DNA of 50,010 nt from Desulfarculus sp. (GTDB lineage: Bacteria > Desulfobacterota > Desulfarculia > Desulfarculales > Desulfarculaceae), in NCBI GenBank assembly GCA_003605055.1, contig QZKP01000013.1:1-50010 (forward strand). The letters are read 5' to 3'. The position numbers and the translations under genes are program-made. A model generated the notes under the pieces. That model was not told where the DNA came from, did not search any database, and saw nothing but the letters and a program-made list of their open reading frames with translations. Numbering within the stretch: the stretch's first letter is position 1; every line of letters starts with the position of its first letter. Below, piece by piece: positions 31,701-40,948 of this stretch.

Positions 31701-32171
31701 TCAACGCCTCAGGGTGGCCCGCAGGCGGTCGGGGTGGAGCAAAAGCTCCAGGCCCTCCCGCGGGCCGGACACCACCACGTCCGCGGCCGTGAGCGCCTCT
31801 GGGCTGGCGCCCTCGGGCCCCAGCACGGCGATGCCCAGGGCCGCCGCCCCCAGCATCAGGGCGTCGTTGGCCCCGTTGCCCAGGGCGGCCACGGACTCGG
31901 CGCCCAGCTCGCGCACGATGGCCAGCTTCTGGCCGGCCTCGTCGCCGGGGCGGATCAGGGCCAGCTCCACCTCCGGGCCCAGCAGGCCGGCGGCGGTGCC
32001 GAAGGTGTCGGCGGTGACCAGGTGGCAGGCCAGGCGGCCGCTGAGCCGCGCCACCGCCTCGGCCACCCCGGGCAGCAGGCCGCCGTCCCGGGCCAGGGTG
32101 CCGTTGAGGTCCAGCACCAGGTGCTCCAGGGCCAGCCTGCGCCAGCCCGGAACCTCCAGGGTCAGGGCCAA
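31701..32171 (-). CDS. HAD-superfamily phosphatase (soluble P-type ATPase-like)
   Basis: This 156-residue protein has the HAD motif I in the variant LDLNGTLARDG (20-30; D21), Thr53 of motif II in LVTADT, Lys82 and motif III GNGANDALML (98-107). It matches the short cap-less group called soluble P-type ATPase-like phosphatases. The TTG at 32171 with AGGAGGG nearby is preferred to the open frame upstream. It lies between the selenium-type LysR gene and selD, 16 nt before selD, so it is probably in the operon. Its substrate is unknown. Location suggests a role in selenium metabolism; that is inference. Confidence 0.8.
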   Translation of the reverse strand: MALTLEVPGWRRLALEHLVLDLNGTLARDGGLLPGVAEAVARLSGRLACHLVTADTFGTAAGLLGPEVELALIRPGDEAGQKLAIVRELGAESVAALGNGANDALMLGAAALGIAVLGPEGASPEALTAADVVVSGPREGLELLLHPDRLRATLRR

Positions 32172-32173
32172 GC

Positions 32174-33079
32174 CTAGCCCTCCTGCTCCACGGCGTCCAG
32201 GCCGGCCAGGCACAGGGCCATGAAGGCCTGGGCCGAGGGCGAGTGGGTGCGCTTCTTGCGGGTGACCAGATAGAAGCGCCGCCGCAGGTCCAGGCTTGAG
32301 ACCGCCACCTCTTTGAGCCGGCCGGCGGCCAGCTCCTCGGTGATGGCCCGCCGGCTCAGGAAGCCCAGGCCCACCTGGGCCCGCACCGCCTGCACCACGG
32401 CCATGGTGGAGCCCATCTCCGCGGAGATGTTCAGATCGCTCACCTCCACCCCGGCCTTCTTGAGGGCCCGGGTGAGGAACATGCGGGTGCCGCTGCCCGG
32501 CTCGCGGAAGACCAGGGGCGGCTTGCCCAGGTCCTTGGCCTTGAGGCTGTCGCCGTAGGGATGGCCTGGCCAGGCGGCCAGGCAGAGGTAGTCGTCCATC
32601 AGGGGGGTGAAGGAGAGCCGCTCCTCCTCCATGGTGGCCCCCACCAGGCCGGCCTCCAGCTCGCCGGAGAGCACCTGCTCCACCATCTGGCGGGTGTCGC
32701 CGATCTTGAGCGTCACCTTCACCTCCGGGTGCAGCAGGCGAAAGCGGCCGATGAAGGCCGGCAGCACGTACTGGCCCGGAATGGTGGAGCCGCCCACCAC
32801 CAACTCCCCGCGCAGCCGGCCCAGAAAGGCGTCCATGGCCCGCTGGGCCTCCAGCACCAGGGCCAGGATGCGCTGGGCGTACTCATAGAGCAGGTCCGCG
32901 GAGCGGGTGGGCAGTATCTCCCGGCCCAGGCGGTCGAACAGCCGCACCCCCAGCTCCTCTTCCAGGCTCTTGATGTGGCCGCTCACCGTGGGCTGGCTGA
33001 GGTACACCTCCTCGGCCGCCCGCGAAAAAGACCGGCATTCGAATACTTTGGCAAAAACTTCCAGGCGCCGCAGATCCAT
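32174..33079 (-). CDS. LysR-type regulator, selenium-metabolism-associated type
   Basis: This 301-residue regulator has an N-terminal winged helix-turn-helix (about 3-60, with FSRAAEEVYLSQPTVSGHIKSLEEELG) and a LysR substrate-binding domain (about 90-290, with GELVVGGSTIPGQYVLP and EPGSGTRMF). It resembles the group found beside selD and selenoprotein genes in Desulfobacterota. The ATG at 33079 is used; a TTG two codons upstream is possible. Its stop is 3 nt before the HAD gene. It probably controls the downstream selenium genes in response to a small selenium or thiol metabolite, which is inferred. Confidence 0.88.
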   Translation of the reverse strand: MDLRRLEVFAKVFECRSFSRAAEEVYLSQPTVSGHIKSLEEELGVRLFDRLGREILPTRSADLLYEYAQRILALVLEAQRAMDAFLGRLRGELVVGGSTIPGQYVLPAFIGRFRLLHPEVKVTLKIGDTRQMVEQVLSGELEAGLVGATMEEERLSFTPLMDDYLCLAAWPGHPYGDSLKAKDLGKPPLVFREPGSGTRMFLTRALKKAGVEVSDLNISAEMGSTMAVVQAVRAQVGLGFLSRRAITEELAAGRLKEVAVSSLDLRRRFYLVTRKKRTHSPSAQAFMALCLAGLDAVEQEG

Positions 33080-33169
33080 GCCCAACCCCCCGAAGCTATC
33101 GGGATTAACTTTTGGTATCTATTAGTTTTGCCAAGGATACCAGGGACAGGCCCTTCTGGTCAAGCCAGG

Positions 33170-34843
33170 TTAGAAACGGCCGCCGCCGGAGCGGAAGATG
33201 GACCAGACCAGCCACAGGCCGATCACCCCGCTGATGATGTAGCCCAGCACCCCCAGGGCGGGCAGGCCGAAGAGCTTGGGCTCCACGCCGGTGGTGATGA
33301 TCATGGAGCTGCCCACGATCAGGGCGGCCAGGATCAGCCCCACCGTGACCCGGGAGGAGCCCTCCTGCACGGCCTGGGTCAGGGGCTTGAGGCCCTTGAT
33401 CTCCAGGGCCAGGCCCAGCTCCCCCCGCTCCAGTTGCAGCAGCACCGTCTCCAGGCGGCGGGGCAGGTCCTGCAAAAAGTGCAGGCCGTCGGTGACGTGG
33501 GCCAGCACGCGCTTGAGCACCACGTCCGGCCGCCAGCGCTCCAGGTACAGCCGCCAGACATAGGGCCGCGCCGCCTCCACCGGGCGGTAGTCCGGGTCCA
33601 AGGCGTGGGCCACGCCCTCCATCTCCAGCAGGGCCTTGTCGGCCAGGGCGTACTGCATGGGCACCCGCAGGTGGTGCTGGCGCATGATCTCCATCATCTC
33701 CAGGATCACCTTGGAGGTGTCCGGCGGGCCCTGGCTGGTGGCGTAAACCATCTCCAGCAGATGGCCTACGTCCTGCTCCAGGGCCGGGTCGCCGCCCGCC
33801 CGCGGGGTGACCCCCATGTCCGCCCAGGCCTGCACGATCTGTTTGGGGTTGCGCTGCAGGATGGCCATTAAGAGGTCGCAGAGCTGGTAGCGGTCCTTGT
33901 CGCTCAGGCGGCCCACCAGGCCCCAGTCCAGCATGGCCAGGCGGGGGGTGCCGTCGGGCGCCCGGGTGGCCATCAGATTGCCCGGGTGGGGGTCGCCGTG
34001 GAAGAAGCCGCGCAGCAGCACCTGCTCCATCAGGGCCTGCACCAGGTCCTGGCCCAGGCGCTTCTTGTCCTCGGGGGTCAGCTCGGCCTGGCCCAGGCGC
34101 TGGCCCCGCACCAGCTCCATGGTCAGCAGCGCCGGCCGGCACAGCTCCAGGTGCGGGGCCGGCACCAGCACCCGGCTGTCGGCCGGGAGCTGGGAGCGGG
34201 CCACCAGCATGTGGCGGGCCTCCAGGGCGAAGTCCAGCTCCTGGTGCAGGGAGCGGTCCATCTCCTGCACCAGGGCCGGCAGGTCATAGGGCTTGACCGC
34301 CTCCATCTCCTTGTCCAGGACGCGGGCCAACACGGCCAGGAGCTCCATGTCCGCCTCGATGGTGCGCACGATGCCCGGCTTGCGCACCTTCACCGCCACC
34401 TCGCGGCCGTCGTCGGCCCGCACCGCCCGGTGCACCTGGGCCAGGGAGGCGCTGGCCAGGCTCTTCTGGTCGAACTGGCTGAAGCTCTGCTCCAGGGGGG
34501 CCTCCAGGGCCCCCTCCACCTGCTCCTTGATCTGCGCGAAGTCCAGGGGCGTCACCTGGTCCTGCAGCTTGCGCAGCTCCAGGAGCATCTCCTTGGGCAG
34601 CAGGTCCGGCCGCTGGGACAGGAGCTGGCCCAGCTTGACGAAGGTGGGGCCCATCTCCTCGGCCACCATGCGCAGGCGGGCGTAGAGGTTGTAGCGCCGG
34701 GCCAGCCTCTCCCCCCCGGCCGGCAGGGCCGCGGGCTCGCCCAGGGGCAGCCCCACCCGCTCCACCAAATCCGCGAAGCCGTGGCGCACCAGCACCACCG
34801 CCAGCTCGCTCAGGCGGCCGATGTTGCGTATGGCCTCCAGCAA
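33170..34843 (-). CDS. UbiB/ABC1-family atypical kinase
   Basis: This 557-residue protein is a UbiB-type protein-kinase-like ATPase, a family needed for quinone biosynthesis. Motifs are KLGQ (70-73), the Ala-rich loop SLASASLAQVH (128-138), the ion-pair Lys K152 in AVKVRKPG, HGDPHPGN (282-289) and LDWGLVG (305-311). Two C-terminal membrane segments (about 500-550) anchor it. The start is TTG 34843 (no ATG fits), just after the phasin-like gene's stop. No ubi or men genes are near. A quinone or lipid-related role is inferred from the family. Confidence 0.9.
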   Translation of the reverse strand: MLEAIRNIGRLSELAVVLVRHGFADLVERVGLPLGEPAALPAGGERLARRYNLYARLRMVAEEMGPTFVKLGQLLSQRPDLLPKEMLLELRKLQDQVTPLDFAQIKEQVEGALEAPLEQSFSQFDQKSLASASLAQVHRAVRADDGREVAVKVRKPGIVRTIEADMELLAVLARVLDKEMEAVKPYDLPALVQEMDRSLHQELDFALEARHMLVARSQLPADSRVLVPAPHLELCRPALLTMELVRGQRLGQAELTPEDKKRLGQDLVQALMEQVLLRGFFHGDPHPGNLMATRAPDGTPRLAMLDWGLVGRLSDKDRYQLCDLLMAILQRNPKQIVQAWADMGVTPRAGGDPALEQDVGHLLEMVYATSQGPPDTSKVILEMMEIMRQHHLRVPMQYALADKALLEMEGVAHALDPDYRPVEAARPYVWRLYLERWRPDVVLKRVLAHVTDGLHFLQDLPRRLETVLLQLERGELGLALEIKGLKPLTQAVQEGSSRVTVGLILAALIVGSSMIITTGVEPKLFGLPALGVLGYIISGVIGLWLVWSIFRSGGGRF

Positions 34844-34846
34844 GGG

Positions 34847-35179
34847 CTAGCCGTCCTGCTTTTCCGGCCCCAGGCGGCGGGCCAGGGCGTCCAGCTCCAG
34901 CTCCAGCTTGGCCACCCGCCGCTCCAAGGCCTCCAGGTCCGCGCGCTGGGCCAAGTTCAGGGCGGCGGCGGCGTTGTCCATGGCCTGGCCGGCCCGCTCG
35001 CCCCAGGCCCGGGCCTGGCGCTTGGACTCCTCCACCATCTCCTGGGCCAGGTTCTCGGCGTCCTCGCGGCTCAGCTTGCCCTGGGCCACGGACTGGTCGA
35101 AGAACTCCAAGGCCTTTTCCTTGGTCAGGACCACGGCCCCGATGCTGGCCAGGAGCAGATTTTTGATGGTTTCCAACAT
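34847..35179 (-). CDS. Phasin-like / PHA-granule-associated small protein
   Basis: This 110-residue protein has a hydrophobic N-terminal part (LLLASIGAVVL) and a long amphipathic helical region with heptad-like spacing (ALNLAQRADLEALERRVAKLELELDAL). This matches the PhaF/PhaI-type phasin family, though coiled-coil similarity alone can mislead. The ATG at 35179 is preferred, with a GTG at 35185 possible. Its stop lies 4 nt before the UbiB-like gene, so they form one unit; the same pair is common in Desulfobacterota and suggests a membrane or granule-surface partner of UbiB. Confidence 0.7.
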   Translation of the reverse strand: MLETIKNLLLASIGAVVLTKEKALEFFDQSVAQGKLSREDAENLAQEMVEESKRQARAWGERAGQAMDNAAAALNLAQRADLEALERRVAKLELELDALARRLGPEKQDG

Positions 35180-35472
35180 ATTCACCTGCCTTTATCCGGA
35201 AGCTTTGCCTGGCGCAAGGGCCGTAAGTTACCGGTGATTATCCTTGACGCTCATGGGAGCGCCTTATATCGTTTATAGATAACAATAGGGGCTGCGGCTC
35301 CTTTTAGCCCCAGGGACGCGTAAGGTTCTCCCCCCCAAGGCTCTGGCTGGGGGGCGAGTCTTTCCCTCCTCGGGGCCGCGTGGCTAACTGCTCCTGCCTC
35401 AATCCTAAAACGCCCCTGGGGCCATGTCAATTTGACAGGCCCCCGCCAGCAATGCGTCTGGAGGGCAGGCTG

Positions 35473-38013
35473 GTGACCGCCGCAAGCGACAAACACAGCC
35501 CCGGCCAGGGGAAACGCGGCAGACACGGCGGCAGCTTGGTGCTGGCGGTGGTGGTGGCCACCCTGGTGCTGCTCTCCATGCAGTACCTTTTCGCCATGGG
35601 CTATTTGGAGGCCCACGTCCAGGACCATCTGGAGGGCCACCTGCGGCAGGTGCTGAACCTGGCGCGGTCGCCGGCCATGGCCAGCGACCCGGCCCAGGCC
35701 CTGCGCCGGGCCCGGGAGGACCCCCTGGCGGGCTACGGCGAGGGGCGGCTGGTGCACACCTACGGCCTGGATCCCTCGGGCCGGGTGCTGGTGCCCCCCC
35801 GGCGTCCGGGTCTGGCCCTGCCGCCTCCCGCGGTGCTGGCTGGGCTGGCCCGCGGCGGCCCGGGCGGCCGGGAGCTGACCATCCAGGGCCGGCCGGCCTG
35901 GGCGGCCGTTGAGCGTCTGCCCGGCGGGGGCCTGGTGGTGGTGAGCCAGGGCTTTTTCACGGACTACCTGCAACCCGCCCTGGGCCCCCTGATCCGCTCC
36001 AGCCTGCTGGCCACCCTGGGGCTGGTGGTGCTGATAGTTCTGCTGGGGGCGTTCGTGGCCCGGCGCCGGATCAGCCGGCCCCTGCGGCGGCTCACGGCCG
36101 AGGCCGAGCGGGTGGCCTCCGGCGACCTGACCCCGCCCCCGCCCTTGGCCGGCCGCGGCGACGAGCTGGGCCGCCTCTCCCTGGCCCTGAACCACATGAC
36201 CCTGGCCGCCCAGCGCATGGTGGGCCAGGCCGCCCTGGAGCAGGCCCGCTTCCAGCGCCTGTTCAACGACAGCAAGGACGGGGCCTTCATCACCGACCAA
36301 CAGGGGCGTCTGGTGGAGGTCAACGAGGCCCTGATGGAGATGCTGGGCTGCACGGACCGCGCCCAGCTCATGGGCAAGGACCAGGCCCGCGAGCTCTTCC
36401 TGGACCCGGAGGAGGGCCGGCTCTACGGGGACACCCTGGCCGCCCAGGGTTACGTGCAGGACTTCCCGGCGGTGTTGCGGCGCCTGGACGGCAGCAGCTT
36501 CGAGGCCCTGCTCACGGTCACCGACGCCAAACAGAGCCACATCCGCTTCGGCCTGATCCGCGACGTGACCCGCATGCGCGCCGCCCAGCGGGCCCTGGTG
36601 GAGAGCGAGGCCCGCTACCGCCGCCTGGTGGACAACGCCCCGGACATCATCTACCGCTGGTCTTTCGAGCAGAACCGCTTCGAGTACCTCAGCACCTCGG
36701 CGCAGGAGATCACCGGCTACAGCCCCCAGCGCCTGGTGGACAGCCCCGCGCTGCTCTGGCAGGTGGTGCACCCCGAGGACCGCCGGCGGGTGAGACGCCA
36801 GTGGCTGCGGCTGATGCGCGGCCGCGGGCCGGCGGTGGGCCAGCAGGAGTTCCGCATCCTCACCGCCGAGGGCGGCGCCCGCTGGCTCATGGAGCGCAGC
36901 ATCCTGCTGCGCGACGAGCTGGACCACCCCCTGGCCCTGGAGGGCATCGCCACGGACATCACCGACCGCAAGCTGGTGGAGCTGGAGCTGGTGCGCGGCC
37001 AGCAGATGGTGGAGGACACCCTGCAGGGGCTGCCGGCGGCGGTCATGGTCTTAGACCGCGAGCACAAGGTGGCGCACTGGAACCGGGCCCTGGAGGCCCT
37101 CACCGGAGTGCCGGCCGAGCAGGTGGTGGGCAGCAACCGGCAGTGGCACCCCTTCTACCCCCAGGCCCAGCCGGTGCTGGCCGACCTGATCCTGGAGGGC
37201 CAGGACGAACAGATCAAGCACCTGGCCGAGGCCGAGAGCATCAAGCCCTCCAAGCTGGTGGAGGGCGGCTGGGAGGGCGAAGGCTTCTACCCCGGCCTGG
37301 GCGAAAAGGGAACCTATCTGTACTTCCTGGCCGCGCCCATCCGGGACGCCGAGGGCCGGGTGGTGCGGGCGGTGGAGACCCTGGTGGACCTCACCGACAA
37401 GCGCAGCCTGGAGCAGGAGCTGGTCAAGCTGTCGGTGACCGACAACCTCACCGGCCTGTACAACCAGCGCTTCTTCTACGCCTCCCTGGGGCGGGAGATG
37501 GAGACCTCGCAGCGCTACGACCTGCCCCTGTCCCTGCTCATGGCCGACATAGACCTGTTCAAGAGCTTCAACGACAGCTTCGGCCACCTGGCCGGCGACC
37601 AGGCCCTGAGCCAGTTCGCCGAGGTGCTGGGGCGCTGCGTGCGCGGCATGGACCTGTGCTGCCGCTACGGCGGCGAGGAGTTCGTGGTGCTCTTGCCCCA
37701 CGCCGCCTTGCCCGAGGCCATGAAGGTGGCCGAGCGCGTGCGGGCCGGGGTGGCCGGCACCGTGCTGCAACTGGAGACCAACGAGGGCCAGCGCACCACC
37801 AGCCGCATAACCGTGAGCCTGGGCGTGGCCACCCTGGGCGCCAAGGAGGACGCGCAGGAGCTGGTGCGGCGGGCCGACGCGGCCCTGTACGCGGCCAAGG
37901 AGGCGGGGCGCAACCTGGTGGGGGCCAGCCTGGCCGAGGGCCAGGTGCAGGTGCTGCCCCGGGGCACCCTGGCCCTGGCGCCCCCGCCCGAGGAGCAGCC
38001 GGCCAGCGCCTAG
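35473..38013 (+). CDS. Membrane-bound PAS-GGDEF diguanylate cyclase
   Basis: This 846-residue signalling protein has TM1 (about 21-43), a periplasmic sensor region, TM2 (about 175-197), a HAMP domain (about 198-240), three PAS domains (about 259-369, 379-499 and 512-644) and a GGDEF domain (about 653-814). The active site is RYGGEEF (GGEEF at 733-737) and the inhibitory I-site RGMD (724-727) is present five residues before, so it should make c-di-GMP with product inhibition. The GTG at 35473 has GGAGGG seven bases upstream and is preferred to earlier in-frame starts. No EAL domain is fused. Confidence 0.92.
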   Translation: MTAASDKHSPGQGKRGRHGGSLVLAVVVATLVLLSMQYLFAMGYLEAHVQDHLEGHLRQVLNLARSPAMASDPAQALRRAREDPLAGYGEGRLVHTYGLDPSGRVLVPPRRPGLALPPPAVLAGLARGGPGGRELTIQGRPAWAAVERLPGGGLVVVSQGFFTDYLQPALGPLIRSSLLATLGLVVLIVLLGAFVARRRISRPLRRLTAEAERVASGDLTPPPPLAGRGDELGRLSLALNHMTLAAQRMVGQAALEQARFQRLFNDSKDGAFITDQQGRLVEVNEALMEMLGCTDRAQLMGKDQARELFLDPEEGRLYGDTLAAQGYVQDFPAVLRRLDGSSFEALLTVTDAKQSHIRFGLIRDVTRMRAAQRALVESEARYRRLVDNAPDIIYRWSFEQNRFEYLSTSAQEITGYSPQRLVDSPALLWQVVHPEDRRRVRRQWLRLMRGRGPAVGQQEFRILTAEGGARWLMERSILLRDELDHPLALEGIATDITDRKLVELELVRGQQMVEDTLQGLPAAVMVLDREHKVAHWNRALEALTGVPAEQVVGSNRQWHPFYPQAQPVLADLILEGQDEQIKHLAEAESIKPSKLVEGGWEGEGFYPGLGEKGTYLYFLAAPIRDAEGRVVRAVETLVDLTDKRSLEQELVKLSVTDNLTGLYNQRFFYASLGREMETSQRYDLPLSLLMADIDLFKSFNDSFGHLAGDQALSQFAEVLGRCVRGMDLCCRYGGEEFVVLLPHAALPEAMKVAERVRAGVAGTVLQLETNEGQRTTSRITVSLGVATLGAKEDAQELVRRADAALYAAKEAGRNLVGASLAEGQVQVLPRGTLALAPPPEEQPASA

Positions 38014-38038
38014 CCCGGATATTTCAGGAGGGTTGGGC

Positions 38039-38260
38039 GTCCGGCACAGCCAGCCGCCCGCATACTGCGTTGCCGGCATCGCTCCCGCCTGGATGTAGCT
38101 TTAGCTACACCTGCGGCGCTCGCTCGCCGCCGGCGGGCCGCCGATGGCAAAGCGGTTCGAGATGCCATCTGCTCTAGCTGGCCATCAACGCTCCCGAAAA
38201 AGGGACTTGGCAGCCCAAGCCTTGGGCCGCCTTGTCTGCCGGCGGCTGGCTGTGCCGGAC
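38039..38260. repeat. Modular intergenic repeat, copy 2, with terminal inverted repeats
   Basis: This 222-bp element has perfect 20-bp inverted ends (38039-38058 and 38241-38260). Inside, block B (38060-38132) and block A (38146-38228) match the blocks at 1622-1822 but in swapped order, followed by the shared CGCCTTGTCTGCC block at 38228-38240. A small stem, TGTAGC-TTTA-GCTACA at about 38093-38108, pairs with compensating changes against copy 1. It has no coding capacity. After it, 38261-38281 forms a further CTGGGT/ACCCAG hairpin, and the remainder to 38362 holds no feature I can see. Confidence 0.8.
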
Positions 38261-38362
38261 CTGGGTGCAGACCGGACCCAGGGGGTGCAGTGATTCTTCC
38301 TCACCACCACGCAAACAAGGCTCGAATCAGTTATACCGCCCGACCCTCATGGAATATCCGGA

Positions 38363-39070
38363 CTAGCCCATGCCCAAATAGGCCCGCTGCACGCGGCCGT
38401 CGGCGGCCAGCTCCCGGCCGCGGCCGCTCAGCACCACCCGGCCGGTCTCCAAGACGTAGGCCCGCTCGGCCAGGGCCAGGGCCGCGGCCGCGTTCTGCTC
38501 CACCAACAGCACCGTGACCCCCTGCGCATGGATGCGCCGGATGATGGCGAACACCTCGGCCACCAACCGCGGCGACAGGCCCAGGGAAGGCTCGTCGAGC
38601 ATCAGCAGGCGGGGCCGGCCCATCAGGCCGCGGCCCAGGGCCAGCATCTGGCGCTCGCCGCCGGAGAGGGTGCCGGCCGGCTGCCGGCGGCGCTCGGCCA
38701 GGCGGGGAAAGGCGCCATAGACCCGCGCCAGGTCCTCGTTGAAGACCGCGTCCCGCGGGCGGAAATAGCCGCCCAGGAGCAGGTTCTCCTGCACCGAGAG
38801 GTTGACGAAAACCCGCCGGCCCTCGGGCACCAGGATCAGCCCCTGCCGGGAAAGGCGGTGGGCGCCAACGCCGGCGATCTCCTGTCCCTGGTAGCGGATG
38901 GAGCCCGCGGCCGGCCGCAGCAGCCCGCTCACCGCCGCCAGCAGGGTGGACTTGCCCGCGCCGTTGGCCCCCACCAGGGTCACGATCTCCCCCGCGGCCA
39001 CGGTCAGCGCCACCGAGCGCAGGGCGATGATGCCGCCGTAGCGCACCGTGAGGCCGCTCACCTCAAGCAT
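38363..39070 (-). CDS. livF: LivF-type branched-chain amino acid ABC transporter ATPase
   Basis: This 235-residue ABC ATPase has Walker A GANGAGKST (34-42), signature LSGGE (135-139) and Walker B LLMLDEPSLGL (155-165). Motifs such as LVPEGRRVF and LLVEQN place it in the LivF group. It powers the LivH/LivM permease together with LivG. Its ATG overlaps the livG stop by eight bases. It is the last gene of the minus-strand transporter operon. Liv-type transporters also carry aromatic acids, urea and short amides, so the substrate is open. Confidence 0.95.
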   Translation of the reverse strand: MLEVSGLTVRYGGIIALRSVALTVAAGEIVTLVGANGAGKSTLLAAVSGLLRPAAGSIRYQGQEIAGVGAHRLSRQGLILVPEGRRVFVNLSVQENLLLGGYFRPRDAVFNEDLARVYGAFPRLAERRRQPAGTLSGGERQMLALGRGLMGRPRLLMLDEPSLGLSPRLVAEVFAIIRRIHAQGVTVLLVEQNAAAALALAERAYVLETGRVVLSGRGRELAADGRVQRAYLGMG

Positions 39071-39869
39071 CGCCCGCCCCCTGGCCCGGGCGCACGGGCT
39101 CGCCGGGGCCCAGATAGGCCCGGATCACCGCCGGGTCCTGCTGCACCTCACGGGGCGCGCCCTGGGCGATGACCCGGCCCTGGTCCAGCACGGTCAGGCG
39201 CTCGCAGAGGTTCATCACAAAGCGCATGTCGTGCTCGATCAAGAGAATCGTCAGACCCATCCGGTCGCGCAGGCGGCGCACCAGATCGGCCAGATGGGCG
39301 GTCTCCTGGGGGTTCATGCCCGCGGCCGGCTCGTCCAGGAGCAGCAGCCGGGGCCCGGTGGCCAGGGCCCGGGCGATCTCCAGCAGGCGCTGCTGGCCGT
39401 AGGCCAGGCTCCCGGCCCGCTCGTCGGCCAGGCGCTCCAGCCCCACCAGCTCCAAGAGCTCCGCGGCCCGGGCGAACATGCGCTCCTCCTCGGCCCGGTA
39501 GCCGGGCAGGCGCAGGATGGCCGAGAGGAAGCTGGCCTGGAGCCGGCCGTGGAAGCCCACCAGCACGTTCTCCAGCACCGACAGCTCGTCGAACAGGCGG
39601 ATGTTCTGGAAGGTGCGGGCCAGGCCCATCTGGTTTATGCGGCTGGGCCGCAGCCCCAGGATGGGACGCTCCGCGAAGCTGACCTGGCCCGCCGTGGGGC
39701 GCACCCGGCCGGTGAACAGGTTGAAGCAGGTGGTCTTGCCCGCGCCGTTGGGCCCGATAAGTCCGGCCAGCTCGCCAGAAGCCAGGCTGAAGTCCAGGCC
39801 GTCCACGGCCAAGAGCCCGCCGAAGCGGCAGGTGAGGCCCGCGGCCTCGAGCAGCACCCGCCCGCTCAC
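39063..39869 (-). CDS. livG: LivG-type branched-chain amino acid ABC transporter ATPase
   Basis: This 268-residue ATPase has Walker A GPNGAGKT (39-46), the LivG-type signature LAYGQQ (155-160) and Walker B LLLLDEPAAGMNP. FQNIRLFDELSVLENV follows the Q-loop. The GTG at 39869 overlaps the livM stop (GTGA), which explains the start; an open frame upstream is a livM shadow. It partners LivF. Confidence 0.95.
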   Translation of the reverse strand: MSGRVLLEAAGLTCRFGGLLAVDGLDFSLASGELAGLIGPNGAGKTTCFNLFTGRVRPTAGQVSFAERPILGLRPSRINQMGLARTFQNIRLFDELSVLENVLVGFHGRLQASFLSAILRLPGYRAEEERMFARAAELLELVGLERLADERAGSLAYGQQRLLEIARALATGPRLLLLDEPAAGMNPQETAHLADLVRRLRDRMGLTILLIEHDMRFVMNLCERLTVLDQGRVIAQGAPREVQQDPAVIRAYLGPGEPVRPGQGAGDA

Positions 39870-40948
39870 GGCCGCCTCTGGTCCAGGACGGCCCACAGCC
39901 AGCGCCAGGAGAACTCGCGGCGGCCCAAGAGCCCCTGGCGCATGAAGATCATCACCGCCACCAGGATCAGGGAGAAGAAGACCATGCGCATGCCCGGGAT
40001 GCCCGGGATGTGCAGGCCGAAGAGGTTCAGGGGCTCCTCCACCACCCGCAGCCACTCCCCGCCGTAGGTGAACAGGAGCGCGGCCAGGAAGGCCCCGGTG
40101 TTGGAGCCCAGGCCGCCCACCACGATGATGATCAAGAGATTAAAGGTCAAAAAGAAGGTGAACAGCGAGGGGCTGATAGTGGTGATCAGATGGGCCAAAA
40201 GCCCGCCGGCCACGCCCTCGAAGAAGGCGCTGGTGGTGAAGGCCAGCATCTTGTGCCAGAAGGCGTTGATGCCCATGGCCTCGGCGGCCACCTCGTCCTC
40301 GCGCACCGCCTTGAGCGCCCGGCCGTAGGAGGAGTTGACCAGGCGCACGATGATGAACAGGGTCAGGGCCAGCAGCCCTCCGGTCCACCACAGGTCCGTG
40401 AGGTGGGGGATGCCCTTGAGGCCCAGGGGGCCGTTGGTGACGGCCTGGGCGTTGTTGGCCACCACCCGGATCACCTCGCCGAAGCCCAGGGTGACGATGG
40501 CCAGGTAGTCCCCGCGCACCCGGAACACGGGAAAGCCCATCAAAAAGCCCATCAGGGCGGTGAGCAGCCCGGCGATCAACAGCGCCGGCAGCAGGGGGAT
40601 GCTGATCACCGAAAGGGGCCAGATGATGGGCTCCAGGATGAAGCTGGCCGCCTTCTCGGCCGGGGACAAGGTGAGCAGGGCGGTCACATAGGCCCCGCAG
40701 GCCACGAAGGCGTTGGGCTCCAGGGAGAACTGGCCGGCGACGCCGTTGATGAGGTTGTAGCTCACGGCCAGCACCGCGAACAGAGCGGCCACGCAGGTCA
40801 TGTGCACCACGTAGCCGCCGGCGAAGGCCTGCAGCAGCCACAGCCCGCCGGCCGCGGCCAGGCTGGCCAGGATGGTCAGGCGGGTGTCCCGGCGGCGGGT
40901 GGTGTGCGCCGCGGGCAGGGGCCCGGCCTCGTACCAGCGCCGGCTCAT
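39866..40948 (-). CDS. livM: LivM-type permease
   Basis: This 360-residue inner-membrane protein has about eight to ten membrane segments and the LivM motifs SLEPNAFVACGAYV, GDYLAIVTLGFGEVIRV, TNGPLGL and IIIVVGGLGSNTGAFLAA. It forms the channel with LivH. The ATG at 40948 overlaps the livH stop (ATGA). An extra polar N-terminal segment of about 25 residues precedes the first membrane helix. Confidence 0.93.
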   Translation of the reverse strand: MSRRWYEAGPLPAAHTTRRRDTRLTILASLAAAGGLWLLQAFAGGYVVHMTCVAALFAVLAVSYNLINGVAGQFSLEPNAFVACGAYVTALLTLSPAEKAASFILEPIIWPLSVISIPLLPALLIAGLLTALMGFLMGFPVFRVRGDYLAIVTLGFGEVIRVVANNAQAVTNGPLGLKGIPHLTDLWWTGGLLALTLFIIVRLVNSSYGRALKAVREDEVAAEAMGINAFWHKMLAFTTSAFFEGVAGGLLAHLITTISPSLFTFFLTFNLLIIIVVGGLGSNTGAFLAALLFTYGGEWLRVVEEPLNLFGLHIPGIPGMRMVFFSLILVAVMIFMRQGLLGRREFSWRWLWAVLDQRRP

